From Diphasiastrum complanatum (lineage: Eukaryota; Streptophyta; Lycopodiopsida; Lycopodiales; Lycopodiaceae): DNA of 64,000 bases. The DNA lies in the NCBI GenBank assembly GCA_029204225.1, contig CM055100.1, positions 14,220,538-14,284,537 on the forward strand. Direction: 5' to 3'. The notes beneath the pieces were generated by a model. The model made no database searches. It had not been told where the DNA came from and was given only the letters and a program-made list of their open reading frames with translations. Position 1 is the first letter of the stretch. The number at the start of each line of letters is the position of its first letter. This document shows, piece after piece, positions 31,290 through 42,414 of this stretch. Position numbers and translations under genes: made by a program.

Positions 31290-33700
31290 GAGAATGCTGA
31301 TCTTCTAATCTCCACGATCCCAGAAACAATTTTGCTGCATCAGAAAGGCCATAGATCGACAGTATTCGGCACTTTCTTGCACGTATAGATCGACACTTGT
31401 CTTGTATTTGTGCCCTGAATCAAGTAACTGCAGCCTCAGATCATCCAGGGAGATTCTTCCTAAAATTCCCGGAATCACTGGCCAGTTTACAAACTCAACT
31501 CATGGCTTTTGTGTCGGCCATGGAGTTCTGCGTTTGAGCGGCATGTAGAATGGATCTATACGCTTCCATGTCGGTGGCTTCATGTACTCTTGGAGTCGCC
31601 TGCTATCCTTTAGGATCTTATTATGCCATTCTGGTTGCGGTTGTAATCAATGATCTTGGCCTTGGTGGAGTATTGGCTTTGATCTATATCCTCTTTGCCT
31701 CCCCTCATGTTGGGAGGGTATTTTCTCTCAAATCTTTCTGATTCTCTGGTATCCGCCATTTTGCCCATGGGCCTGGTAGGAGAAGGTCTCCTACGTGGTT
31801 GCGGTGGCCTCGCCAAGTAATCATCCAGGGCCTTGGTGCCCATATCTTTGTCCTTGGCTCGTTCGCTCGTTGACGGCTCAGCTGCGCCCATGTCTTGCCT
31901 GGGCGAAAATCTTCTTGTTTCTGGTGGGTCAGCCAGGAAGTCATAATTACCCCCAATGTCAAGGTTAGTATTTGGAAGGTCAGGGACGGAGTGATCTAGA
32001 GAGAGAGGTGCAGGGATGACAGGTTGGAGAGGTGGTGGGTTTAACAAATTATATGCCGCATCGGGGGAGTGGAGTTGAAGGAACTTGTCCCGTCAGGCTT
32101 TGTATGTGTCAGCTGGACCTTTTGATGGGCCCATTATTCTGATAGGAGGTAGTGGAGAAAGAGAAGATGAAAAAATAGGGTAAGTTGGAATGAATGTTTC
32201 GAAAAAATTAAAAGCAGAATAAGAGGAGGTTTAAAAATGGGACGGGGAGGGAAAAAAGCTTTGGAAGCAGCTCTGACTCTCTGGCTACCCGATCTCAAGC
32301 TACCATCTGATGGTTGGGTTTGCCCAACCTGATTTCCTACTCCGTCATCTCCTTCATCATCCCGTGGTTTCTTCGAATGAGTGCCTGCTTGGGCCTTGCA
32401 CGCCGTGTCCCACAACTGGTTCACCTTGTCCAAGACTTGATGCAGGGCCTTCGTTGTGTCTTCTAGCTGTTTCTGGGAGTCCAAGACGATCTTTTCCTGC
32501 TTGGTCACAATATTCTCGAAATTTTTCTTCTCGGCTTCCCGTTCCTGGATCAGCTGCACATGTACTTTTCCATCTAGATGGTTGAGGCCTGTGGGGCCTG
32601 GAATTGTATATCCTCGGGCTTAACTAGAGGGGCATCAACTGTCATTGCACCCGACGATCCGTCTCGTACTTGGTCGATCTGGACCATCTTGTGCTTCAAT
32701 TGCTACTGAACCTCTTCCAAAGTGATCTTTTGCCCGGCCATCACGGATCTGATTTCCTTTGTCTCTTTTCCTTTTCCTTGGCCAGCTTCTGTTGTTGCGC
32801 AATTTCCTGGTACTTGATCTTGTTCTCAAGCATTTGATGCTGGCTTACGAACCAATGCATGTGGTAGCTTGCTTCGGATAGGTCGATCATTGAGCACTTA
32901 GCTGCTTCGGAGAGCTTATCAGGATTAGTGAGGGTTGGGTACTGGTCAGGGGTGTGAGTTGTTGAAGCTAATCCAAAAAATAGGCGTTGTGTAGGCACTG
33001 AAGATGGAGGTGGAGGGAGTGGAGGAATGATGTTAGTGACAATGGTAGTTGTTGTGGTGGTTATTGGAGGGGTCAGACTTTTTCCTAACTGATCTACCTT
33101 TTTTGGTTCATTGTCACTTATTTCCATCAGGTTCGCAGCATCATAATATTGTGAAGTGTCCAAGGTGTGGACTTGTTGGGCTTGTGGTTGTTGACCTTGT
33201 GGCTGTTGGGCCGCTTCCGTGTCCTGGTGACTAGAACTCCCCATTCCTCCCCCCCCCCAAAAAAAAATGTTGCATGTAGTGATGTTGGCGGTGTTGGCGT
33301 GGTAATCAATGTGGGTGGGGTGATGACCTTGTCTGGTTGACCAACGATTTGGAGTGTGGTCGTGTCAGGTGCTGCTGTGGACGTAGTTGCTCCATCACCC
33401 CCGTCGATGGCGTGTGAGGGTGATGAGTGTTGTTGTGAGACTGTAGTTGAGCTTCCATCATCAAAAGCTGAACCGTCTGTTGTTGTTCCAACTGGTGATG
33501 TCCTCCTAGCCTAAAGCTTTCTTTGTAATCTCTGTTGCCTTGTGTCTGGCAACTGGGCCTTGGAGGTATCGACCTCTTGGGCTTCCGTCGATTGAGATCT
33601 GACAGAAGTCGTCGGTTCAGATCTGATAGAAGTCGTCGGTTGAGATCTGACAGAATCCCGTTGGTTGAGATTTGACATAAATGCATTATAAAGGAATGGA
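31290..33700 (-). pseudogene. GyB-like extra ORF region downstream of integrase
   Basis: Following the integrase (ends 34018) and a spacer, about 2.4 kb of minus-strand sequence keeps several long frames. The order is: an ATG at 33677 into a short 24-bp repeat block (peptides like SDLNRRLL); a Gln/His/Thr-rich segment; a frame starting MGSSSHQDTEAAQQPQGQQP at 33244 with a Pro-rich part and a Lys/Glu/Gln coiled coil; a second coiled coil starting MQLIQEREAEKKNFENIV at 32559; and a Pro/Arg-rich frame at 32047-31610. Stops and frameshifts separate them. No enzymatic domain is recognised. Its position and coiled-coil content parallel the GyA extra ORF but the sequences do not obviously align. Confidence 0.5.
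33585..33690 (-). repeat. 24-bp tandem repeat block (4 units)
   Basis: On the minus strand, units like AGATCTCAACCGACGACTTC plus TGTC repeat about four times. They resemble the units of the array at 25576-26200 (AATCTCAACCGGAGGCC core). Confidence 0.85.
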
Positions 33701-34017
33701 GCTATTTGATGTAAGTGAATAACTTCAAGGGGTGTATCTCAATTAATGTTTGTATGCCTGAGATACCAGACAGACAGGAATGAGGTGGTTAAAAGTGCAG
33801 AATCTTTTCATATGGTGTAGCCTATCATTTGTTGACCTAGAACATCCATGACTAATGGGTACTTATAGGAAAAAGAAAATGCATAGAATAAGTACACGTA
33901 TGAATTATAAACAAGGAGCGAGGTTAAAAATAGGCATGCAAAACGAGAATTATAAGCAAGGAAATAAGAAAATAAAATAAAATAAAAAATGTAAAATATA
34001 TACTAGGGAAAAGGTGT
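33701..34017 (-). other. GyB-like spacer between integrase and extra ORF
   Basis: AT-rich, no ORF supported. It separates the integrase stop from the repeat-containing frame. Confidence 0.5.
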
Positions 34018-35240
34018 TTATATTGGGTCAACAAAAAACAACTCTTTGCAATACCGTCGTAGATGACCACCGTTGACGACAGTGTCTAGGAGTATTCCGT
34101 CAAGTGTTTGCAACTGGACTGCACCATTAGGAAAGATTTTATTAATAACATACGGTCTCTCACTTCGGAATTTCAATTTGCCAAGGTGCTTCTTTGATGT
34201 ATAAAGAAGCACCTGGTCACCTAAGCGTAGATCTTTATTTCGTAAGTGATGGTCATGCCAGGCCTTTTGGTGTCATTTGTTAACCAGTTGTGCGTGGTAA
34301 GATATAAATCTTATCTCACATAACCAGGCTAACGTAAATAGCTTGGTTTTGACTTGTTGCTCAATTGTGGCTTTTTCACATAGATCTTTAGAAAAAACTT
34401 CTATGAGTCTTAGCGAAGGGACTAAGAATTCTACGGGCATTACCGTCTCTTGACCATATACTAAGTGGAAAGGGGTAACCCACCCAGTGGCTTTCTTTGG
34501 GGTGGTGCGGTAAGCCCATATACTGAGTGGAAAGGGGTAACCCACCCAGTTGCTTTCTTTGAGGTGGTGTGGTAAGCCCAGATAGCTGAAAAAAGTTTTG
34601 TTTCTCAATCAGAACGATTGGTTTCAACTATCTTTGTCAAAATTTTACATATCGTCTTGTTAGTTGATTCGGCCTGGCCATTACACCTAGGATAGTACGG
34701 TGTACTCTTTCTATGAATGACAAGGTAATGGCATAGTAAATTATCAATACAGCATTTAAAAAATGCGTGCCACAATCACTAACTAGCTCTATAGGGCAGC
34801 CAAAATGTGTAATAATGTTTTCGTAAAGAAAACGCGCGATAGTTTTTGTGTTGACGTCCTTCGTGGCTCGAGCCTCAACCCACTTAGCGGCATAATCTGT
34901 GGCTATGAGGATGTAACGAGTTTGGGTATGTTTTGCTACTGGACTGTTTGATTTAACAAAGTCAATTCCCCACTTATGGAAGGCTTCGCCTTCTATAATG
35001 GGAGTTAGTGATGTGAAGTCTGCTTTGGTATTTTTCTTGGCTCGTTGACAGACATCACACGTTTTAATGACAACAAACGTGTCCTTAAATAAAGATGGCC
35101 ACCACAGTCCTGTTCGAAGGATAATCTTAGCGGTTGTTTCTGGAGAAAAGTGGTCGCCGCCAATGCCCTCATGAGCCTGAGATATGATAGGTCATATCTC
35201 AGATTCATAAGCACATTGTCGAATTATACTGTCAACGCCC
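34018..35240 (-). pseudogene. GyB-like integrase (Ty3/Gypsy)
   Basis: The minus strand shows the N-terminal zinc-binding region (AHEGIGGDHFS near 35160 and CDVCQRAKKN near 35040), then WGIDFVKS (first Asp), ATDYAAKWVEARATKD, ELVSDCGTHFLN with the second Asp, and NGQAESTNKTICKIL with the third acidic residue. The C-terminal region ends LRRYCKELFFVDPI and a stop. A 62-bp tandem duplication at 34454-34580 shifts the frame in the segment after the core, and other stops and frameshifts occur. Confidence 0.8.
34454..34580. repeat. 62-bp tandem duplication inside GyB-like integrase
   Basis: Two nearly identical 62-bp copies share the landmark AGTGGAAAGGGGTAACCCAC. 62 is not a multiple of 3, so the duplication shifts the integrase frame. 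Confidence 0.9.
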
Positions 35241-35988
35241 CTTTTGTAAAGTTGTCCCACTATTAACTGAAAGGGCGCTGCTTTAAGCAAAGAAATTTTT
35301 TTTGCCACCGTACTAAGGCCTTCTTTGATTTTGCTTGTTGTTAAGACTGAGTAATCTCCTCAGCCCATAAGGGTGTAGCATCAATCTGAAAAAGGCATGC
35401 ATCAGGGAGATCATCGTTGACTGGTGCAGTTGCTTTCCAGTATTCGGTAGCTGGGAAAGGTGATCCCACATGAAATGTTGGGTCCCTTTTCAAACAACTA
35501 TGTGAAAATTAGATTCCTCTAAAATCCACAACCATCGAGCTATACGTCCCGTTTTACAGGATTTATTAACAATATATAATAGGGCTTGATGGTCGGTGTA
35601 GAATGCACAGGTCTGGCCAAGTAAATTATGTCGTAGTTATTGTACAACATAGACCATCGCCAATGCTTCTCTCTCCATGGTTGTATAGTTTACTTCAGCA
35701 GGCACCAGTTGCCTGCTCAAGAAACGTATTGGGAAATCCTTGTCATACTCGTCCGTTTGTGCAAGAAGACCTCCAATGACATACTTACTTGTGTCAGTAT
35801 GCACATGAAACTCTTTCGTATAATTTGGCGAGCGGAGTATGGGTGCCGTGGTAAGGGCTATTTTCAACTCCTCAAAGGCTTTAAGTCATTCTTCGGTCCA
35901 GCGAGGATCTACCACAACTAGATAAACGAGGCGTGCCTTGCCGGCATAGTCGATTATAAAGATGCAATAATAATTTATATGACCGAGG
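35241..35988 (-). pseudogene. GyB-like RT thumb and RNase H
   Basis: The minus strand begins at the end of RT (GHINYYCIFIIDYAGKARL, next to the GyD LTR) and continues into RNase H: LTTAPILRSPNYTKEFHVHT, SRQLVPAEVNYTTMEREALA and TDHQALLYIVNKS. Stops occur within. The catalytic RT core that should lie upstream is missing on both sides of GyD. Confidence 0.8.
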
Positions 35989-36776
35989 TGGATGACTATT
36001 TTTCTAAACCTTGGGCCTCAACCTTGAACCATATCACTTTATTGGTCTAGGACCAAAGTATACTTGCACAACTTGGGCAATGGGACCTAGTAGGAGGGCG
36101 CCATTCTAAAGTGTCCATTGAGTTCCCAACTCCCACAAGAAAGGCATTCAAAGAGTCGTAGGTTATGGAAGGAGTCTCTTGACATTCCATAAGCCTATGG
36201 AGGCTCTTGGAGATTCTTTAGCTCCCCTAGGCTTCTCTCTCTCTCATTGGATGAGCATGGAACTCCATAGTGCATTGGAGGGGTCCATGGGCCATCTATA
36301 TGAGGGTAGTAGGGCGCCCATTGGAAGGGGGGAGATCTCTCTTGTTTGCTTTGCTTATGCTCTAGTGTTGCTACTAGTGTGTAGAGTGCTTTCTTGTGGT
36401 AGTATGCTTGAGGTTTGGATCTTGCTTATGGTATGGGACATAAGTAGGGTTTGGATCTTGAGAATGCTATGGAGTGTTGTGGTATGCTTGTGATTTGTTT
36501 ATGGTTAGCAAGGGGGTGCTAGATAGGTCTTGCTTGGAGCTTGGATCTAGCTATGGTTGGGTGGTGAATACTTGAGGCCAGCTTGTTATCTATCTTTGTG
36601 TTTAAAGAGTAGGGACACAAGTGGAGGAGAGATCCTTGGAGGCTTGCAGATCCTTACTTGCAGGTGGAGGCATCCTAGCTTGGAGTTGGGGAGCATCTTG
36701 AAGCTTGCAGGTTGCTTGGAGGACATTTGGAGGCTCTACCTTGAATTTGGAGACTTCCTCACCTCTACTTGTAAAA
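35989..36776 (+). repeat. GyD 5' LTR, left-truncated
   Basis: 788 bp aligning with 41644-42414 at roughly 97% by eye. Most differences are transitions. The first ~290 bp of the LTR (present at 41354-41643) are absent. Confidence 0.9.
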
Positions 36777-36777
36777 G

Positions 36778-36791
36778 TGGTATTAGAGCTA
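36778..36791 (+). other. GyD primer binding site (tRNA-Met type)
   Basis: TGGTATTAGAGCTA differs by one base from TGGTATCAGAGC over the core, immediately after the LTR end. Confidence 0.75.
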
Positions 36792-37731
36792 GACAAAGGA
36801 TGGTAACCTTTCTAACCTTCTTCAAGTTCTATTAAGATCACTAACTAAAAAAAATTTTGGGGAAGATTATAGGCTTTTTTAGTTGTAGGAAGCTTGTAGT
36901 TGAAGTACCCAATGAATCTAGTTATCTTTGGAAGAGAGTAGTGATGCCTATAGAATTGTTTAGGGGCTGATTTTTTATCATGTTAGAGAAGTTTTAAAGT
37001 GGGCTTTGGGTTTTTAAAACTTCTGAAAAAATATTTGTGGGGTGGTTAGAGGAAGTCTTCCTCTACATACACAAACTTTTTTTTGCAAAAAGATTGATTC
37101 TAGCTATGTGTTTTGATCAAAACTGGTGTTTTTTTTGCATAAATAAAGTGTTTGAAGTTCTGATTTTCATTTAAGTTCTGTTTTTCAGAACTGTAAATCT
37201 GAAAATCAGATCTGAAAAGTGAAGTTTTCATTCAAACTTCTTTAGTTACACCTTTCTATCTCCTAGTTTCATGAAGATGACAATGTAGGAAGGGAATGGT
37301 AGTGTAACTTTGTGCATAAAACAAGTTTTGAAATAATATTTTTTGTCATTTTGAAGTTCTGATTTTCAGACCTGTAAATCTAAAAATCAGATCTGAAAAT
37401 TAAAGTTTTCATAAAGCTTCATTAGTTATCCATTTCTAGACACTAGTTTCTTGGTTTTGGAAATCTAGAATAGTGAGAAATGTGAAAATTTTGGTTGCTT
37501 TTGAAATGACAAATGGAATCGGAATGGGAACTCTATGTAAACATTAGCTTGGATTAGTTAATTGAAATCTACATAAAGATTTGGTTTTCATTTTTGCTTT
37601 TGATTAAGGCAAATGTAGCTTGTTGTTGTTTTCCTCTTAAGCTTGGATTAAGCTTCCAAATAGTAGGCTTGGATTGAGCTTACAAACAATAAGATTGATT
37701 TGCATAATAGGAAAACACACAAGCAACCCCA
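36792..37731 (+). other. GyD untranslated leader
   Basis: No ORF is supported. The leader contains two related segments with AAATCAGATCTGAAAA and GAAGTTCTGATTTTCA landmarks (about 37150-37230 and 37355-37420), an imperfect repeat with inverted-repeat potential. Confidence 0.6.
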
Positions 37732-38690
37732 ATGGATCAAACCAATGAAAACCCAACATTTGATCTATCAAACTCATCCAATGTGGCACAAGCTCTTGAA
37801 CTTTTATACCAACAAATTCAAGCCACTAATAAGCAGCTTCTTGAAACTAATCAAAGAAAATAAGACTTAGAGTCTAGGTTAGCCAATCAGAAGAAGCATG
37901 TAGTTCCACCTCCTGTAAAAGTGTTTAAGGGGGAGAAGAAAGATAGGAACTTACAAGTGGTAAGTTCTTGGCTAAATGTTTGGAACAAAAACTTTGCCAT
38001 CAACCAATTCCCTGAATCTGAAAAGTTATCCATTGTCACCATGTTCCTTAAAGGAAGAGCCTTAGTTTGGTGGGATGACTTAGTTGGAAAGGGCAATCAA
38101 CCTTGTACATGGGATGATTTTTGCAAGCTTTTTAGGGATTATTTTCTACCACTTTTAGATGACTATGAACACTTCCAAAAGTTGAGTCATCTAACCATGA
38201 ATAAAGGTTTAGAACAATTTATTCAAGATTTTCATGAGTACCTGAATCCACTTTATAGTGATATTCCGCCTAAGGTACAAATGTTAATGTTTATTGATGG
38301 GTTACCAAAAGATTATCAAGTGGATGTTCGTAGGAACCATCCAAAAACCCTATAAGATGCTATTAGGGCTGCAAAATACTTTGATGACACACCTAAGCCA
38401 CCTACGGGTCAACAGCCTAATGAGCAGAAAAAAGGTTTTCAATTTAAGAAAGGAGATAGGGAAGCTATTAGTGAAACACATCCCAATTCCAACAATCTTA
38501 AGAAAACCAAGAAAAACTTTAAAAATCACCAAGGTGGCATTGATAAAGTTGAAGCTCGTTAGAAGAACCTGTGCTTCAAGTGCAATGGCGAGGGTCACCT
38601 TGCATGAGATTGTGTTAAATAACCAGCTTCTACCTCAGGTAATCTATCTCGAAGTAATGAGATGGATGTATTTTGTCCTTAGTTCTTTAG
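37732..38690 (+). pseudogene. GyD gag
   Basis: The ATG at 37732 starts MDQTNENPTFDLSNSSN. The capsid domain contains WLNVWNKNFAINQFPESEK, LKGRALVWWDDL and LFRDYFLPLLDDYEHFQKL. A zinc knuckle CFKCNGEGHLA-x-DC lies at about 38570-38610, with a stop inside. In-frame stops occur at 37861, 38353, 38560 and within the knuckle. Soon after, the sequence passes to RT without any protease. Confidence 0.85.
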
Positions 38691-39620
38691 TCTTTGGACC
38701 TAATGACCTTAAGTGCATTAAAAGTAAAGAAATTGAACAAGGTAACCGTTAAGAATAGATATCCACTGCCGCGGATGGATGACCTAATAGATTATCTTGG
38801 TGGTGTTGGGTACTTTACCAAGATAGATATGAGGTCGAGATTCTATCAGATATGCATTAGGACAGAAGATATACCAAAAACCGGGTTTTGAACTCGCTTT
38901 GGTCACTACAAATTTTTGGTGTTGTCTTTTGGTTTGACCAATGCACCGACAACTTTCCAATAGATGATACATGATTTGTTCAGGCCATATTTGGAAAGAT
39001 TCATAGTGGTATTCTTAGATGGTATCCTAGTGTTCAGTAAGACTTTGGCGGAACATAAGGAGCATCTTAGGATTGTCTGGGACATCCTAAGAAGGGAAAA
39101 GCTCTTTGCCAAAGAGTCTATGTATGACTTTTTTTGTGAAGGAATTGTCCTACTTGGAGCATAAGATTTTCGAGCGGGGAGTGGAGATTGAGGCCGATCG
39201 TATCCAGAGGGTTATTGATTGGCCTATTCTCACCACAGTTCGGGAAATCAAGTCTTTCTTGGGGTTTGTGAGATTTTTCCGTCGGCATATTCTCCAATTT
39301 GCTCGATTGGCATTTCCCCTTACCCAGGCCTTGAAAGGCTATAAGAAGCTAAGCCGGAGAGCTAAGAGTCCACTAGTGGTGTGGACGGAGGATATGAATA
39401 ATTGTTTTGAGTTTCTTAAGAAAAGTGTCACTTTGGCACCAATACTAATCATTGGCGATCCTAATAAGAATTTTGTGGTTAGGATCGATGCCAGTGATTA
39501 TGCTACTGGAGCTGTTTTGATGCAGGATGGACATGTTGTGGCTTATGAAAGCAAGAAACTCAATCCTGTTCTAGGTATTGTACCTATGAGAAGGAACTAT
39601 TTGCAATTGTTCATTCCTTG
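38691..39620 (+). pseudogene. GyD reverse transcriptase and start of RNase H
   Basis: RT begins at [15 protein letters not shown] (about 38750-38800), followed by [24 protein letters not shown] and the catalytic block, which reads FLDGILVFSK in place of the usual YVDDILVFS; the second catalytic Asp is lost. Thumb and tether follow (FLGFVRFFRRHI), then RNase H with PNKNFVVRIDASDYATGAVL. The upstream RT fingers and the protease are deleted. Stops at 38888, 38960 and a frameshift near 39150 are visible. Confidence 0.85.
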
Positions 39621-41337
39621 AAAATTTGGCGACATTATTTGTATGGAGCCAGATTTGAAGTTTTGACGGATCATTAGACGCTTCGATATTTCTGTGATGC
39701 TACGGATTTAAAGGGGAGGCAAGCTAGATGGACTGAGCTGATGCAAATCTTTGACTTTTCTATATGTTATTGTAAAGGAAGACAGAATACTCTAGCGAAT
39801 GTTTTAAGTCGATTATGGGTTATTAATCAGTTGTGTTTTATTGTTATACAACCAGAGTTGTTTCAGTCTCTTCAAGGACTATATGAGTCCGATCCCTTTT
39901 TTTGGAAAGTATTGACAACAAGTACTTTCGGGGGTCGATTCAGGTTTGCAAGATTCCTCGAATCAGGGAAAGACTGAAACGGATTTCCTAATTCAAAACA
40001 GGAATTTGTTTCGTAAAGGAAAGGTGTGTGTACCGGAGAATGACACTGTAAGGGCCCAAATCTTGCATGAGTGTCATGATAGTCCATGCGCAGGACATCC
40101 GGGTATACAAAAAACACTTGACTTTTTTCGAAGGCAATTTTGGTGGCCTAAGATGAAAAGTCAGGTAGAGGCCTATGTACTTAGATGTACTAAGTGCCAG
40201 TTAAATAAAGCAGAGAGGCTAAAAGCTAGTGGCCTATTACATCCTTTAGATATTTCTACCGGAAAGTGGGAAAGTATATCTACGGATTTTGTGGTCGGGC
40301 TTCCACGTACAAGGAAGGGCCACGGTTCGGTTTGGGTCATTGTTGACAGACTTACGAAGTTTGCCCAATTTATCTCAACAAAAACTATTGTTAAAGCTTC
40401 AGAACTAGCTCAACTATTTGTTGAGAAGCTTTTTCGACTATACAGACTACCTTGCGATATTGTCAATGACCGTGACCCAAAATTCACTGGAAATTTTTGG
40501 CAAACAGTATTTGAAAAGTTGGAAACAAATTTAAGTTTGAGTTCTACAGATCATCCGGAATCAGACGGTCAAACGGAAAGGACCAATCAGATGATGGAGG
40601 ATATGCTTCGAGCATATGTGGGCCATCGGCAGTCTGATTGGGAACAGTACCTTCCAATAGTGGAATTTGCATATAACTAAACAAAACATTCAACGACCGG
40701 ATTTAGCCCTTTCATGCTTATGTATGGTTTTCAACCTCGATCACCAATTAGTGTTGGCATAAAAAACCTATGGGTGCAAGCCGCAACTGATTTCCTTGCG
40801 GATATGCAAGAAATGTTACAGCTGGCTAAAGATAGCATAAGTAGTGCCTAAGACAGGGCAAGGCACAGGCCAACTTTGCACACTTACCAGTTTTCCAGCC
40901 CCTAGAGTGATTAGGGACCCTCAAAAACACCTAGTCGTTGACCATGAATACCTTGTGCTTCCGAAATAGATCAGCATAGGTATTGCAGTCCTTTTAAGGT
41001 TATCCAAGTAATAAACAAGGTCGCATACAAACTAGACCTTCCAGCTAACGTTGAAATTCATCATGCTTTTCACGTTAGTAAGTTGAAGCCCTCGTTGGGG
41101 GTTGGGGAGACCCTGGTCCCTGTGGAAGATCTAGTGGAACTTCTTCGTGATGAATCCGTGAGTGGACCACCTGAACCCGAGGCGATTGTTAATAGTTGGC
41201 AGAGAACTCTACGGAGTAGAGTGCTTCGAGAATTTTTAGTCAAGTGGAGGGACAAATCAGAAAAGGAGGATACCTGGGAAAAGGAGGGTGATCTCCAGAA
41301 GAATTTTCCAAATGTTTCCCTACAAGGAAAAATTTAA
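39621..41337 (+). pseudogene. GyD RNase H end, integrase and chromodomain
   Basis: RNase H ends with EKELFAIVHSLKIWRHYLYG (spanning a frameshift). The integrase has HECHDSPCAGHPG and CTKCQLNKAE as zinc ligands, STDFVVGLPRT, NDRDPKFTGNFW and DHPESDGQTERTN as the D, D, E residues. The tail passes HHAFHVSKLKPSLG and ends with a chromodomain (VLREFLVKWRDKSEKEDTWE, 41220-41285), a module that in other chromoviruses binds modified histones and guides insertion. Stops at 40678 and near 40850-40970 interrupt it. The 735-bp open frame at 39946-40680 is the longest intact piece. Confidence 0.9.
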
Positions 41338-41340
41338 GTT

Positions 41341-41353
41341 TAGAAGGAAAGAA
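41341..41353 (+). other. GyD polypurine tract
   Basis: TAGAAGGAAAGAA directly precedes the LTR start TGTTACATACC. Confidence 0.6.
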
Positions 41354-42414
41354 TGTTACATACCTATGTAACTAGCAGTACTTCAGACCCCTAATAGTCT
41401 ATTTACTGTTGGGGGCTAAATGGCAAGGTACCCTTAGGATTAAGGGTATGTGCTCTTGGATAAGGACAGACAAGTGACTATATCTTAGTTAGAGGTATGG
41501 ATTCACGTGACCTTTGGATAAGGGGTATTCTTAGTATTAAGGGTAGGTGCCTTAAATTAAGGTACTAGTGTCTTTGGTTAAGGACATATAGGTGTCTATG
41601 CCTTGATGGAGGTATGGAACCTAGAGAGGTGTTAGAAAGTCATTGGATGACTATTTTTCTAAACCTTGGGTCTCAACCTTGAACCGTATCACTTTATTGG
41701 TCTAAGACCAAAGTATACTTGCACAACTTGGGCAATGGGACCTAATAGAAGGGCGCCCTTCTAAAGTGTCCATTGAGTTCCCAACTCCCACAAGAAAGGC
41801 ATTCAAAGAGTCATAGGTTATGGAAGGAGTCTCTTGACATTCCATAAGCCTATGGAGGCTCTTGGAGATTCTTTAACTCCCCTAGGCTTCTCTCTCTCTC
41901 ATTGGATGAGCATGAAACTCCATAGTGCATTGGAGGGGTCCATGGGCCATCTATATGAGGGTAGTAGGGCGCCCATTGGAAGGGGGAGATCTCTCTTGTT
42001 TGCTTTGCTTATGCTCTAGTGTTGCTACTAGTGTGCAGAGTGCTTTTTTGTGGTAGTATGCTTGAGGTTTGAATCTTGCTTATGGTATGGGACATAAGTA
42101 GGATTTGGATCTTGAGAATGCAATGGAGTGTTGTGGTATGCTTGTGATTTGTTTATGGTTAGCAAGGGGGTGCTAGATAGGTCTTGCTTGGAGCTTGGAT
42201 CTAGTTATGGTTGGGTGGTGAATACTTGAGTCCAGCTTGTTATCTATCTTTGTGTTTAAAGAGGAGAGATCCTTGGAGGCTTGCAGATCCTTACTTGTGG
42301 GTGGAGGCATCCTAGCTTGGAGTTGGGGAACATCTTGAAGCTTGCAAGTTGCTTGGAGGACATTCGGAGGCTCTACCTTGGATTTGGAGGACTTCCTCAC
42401 CTCTACTTGTAAAA
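41354..42414 (+). repeat. GyD 3' LTR, full length
   Basis: 1061 bp starting TGTTACATACCTATGTAAC, itself an inverted repeat, and ending near TTGTAAAA. The part from 41644 pairs with the 5' LTR. Within 41440-41620 the motifs ATTAAGG and GGATAAGG recur. Confidence 0.75.

Larger units (their letters stand above)
35989..42414 (+). mobile_element. GyD: chromovirus (Ty3/Gypsy with chromodomain), defective
   Basis: The element has an LTR truncated on its left (35989-36776), a primer site, gag, RT, RNase H, integrase, a chromodomain and a full 3' LTR (41354-42414). It interrupts a minus-strand GyB-like element. The polyprotein lacks the protease and has many stops. No target-site duplication is visible, in line with the loss of the first ~290 bp of the 5' LTR. 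Confidence 0.85.

Noticed and set aside
35984-35988. Target-site duplication around GyD
   Set aside because: CGAGG on the left and the bases after 42414 on the right do not match. The 5' LTR is truncated, so none is expected.
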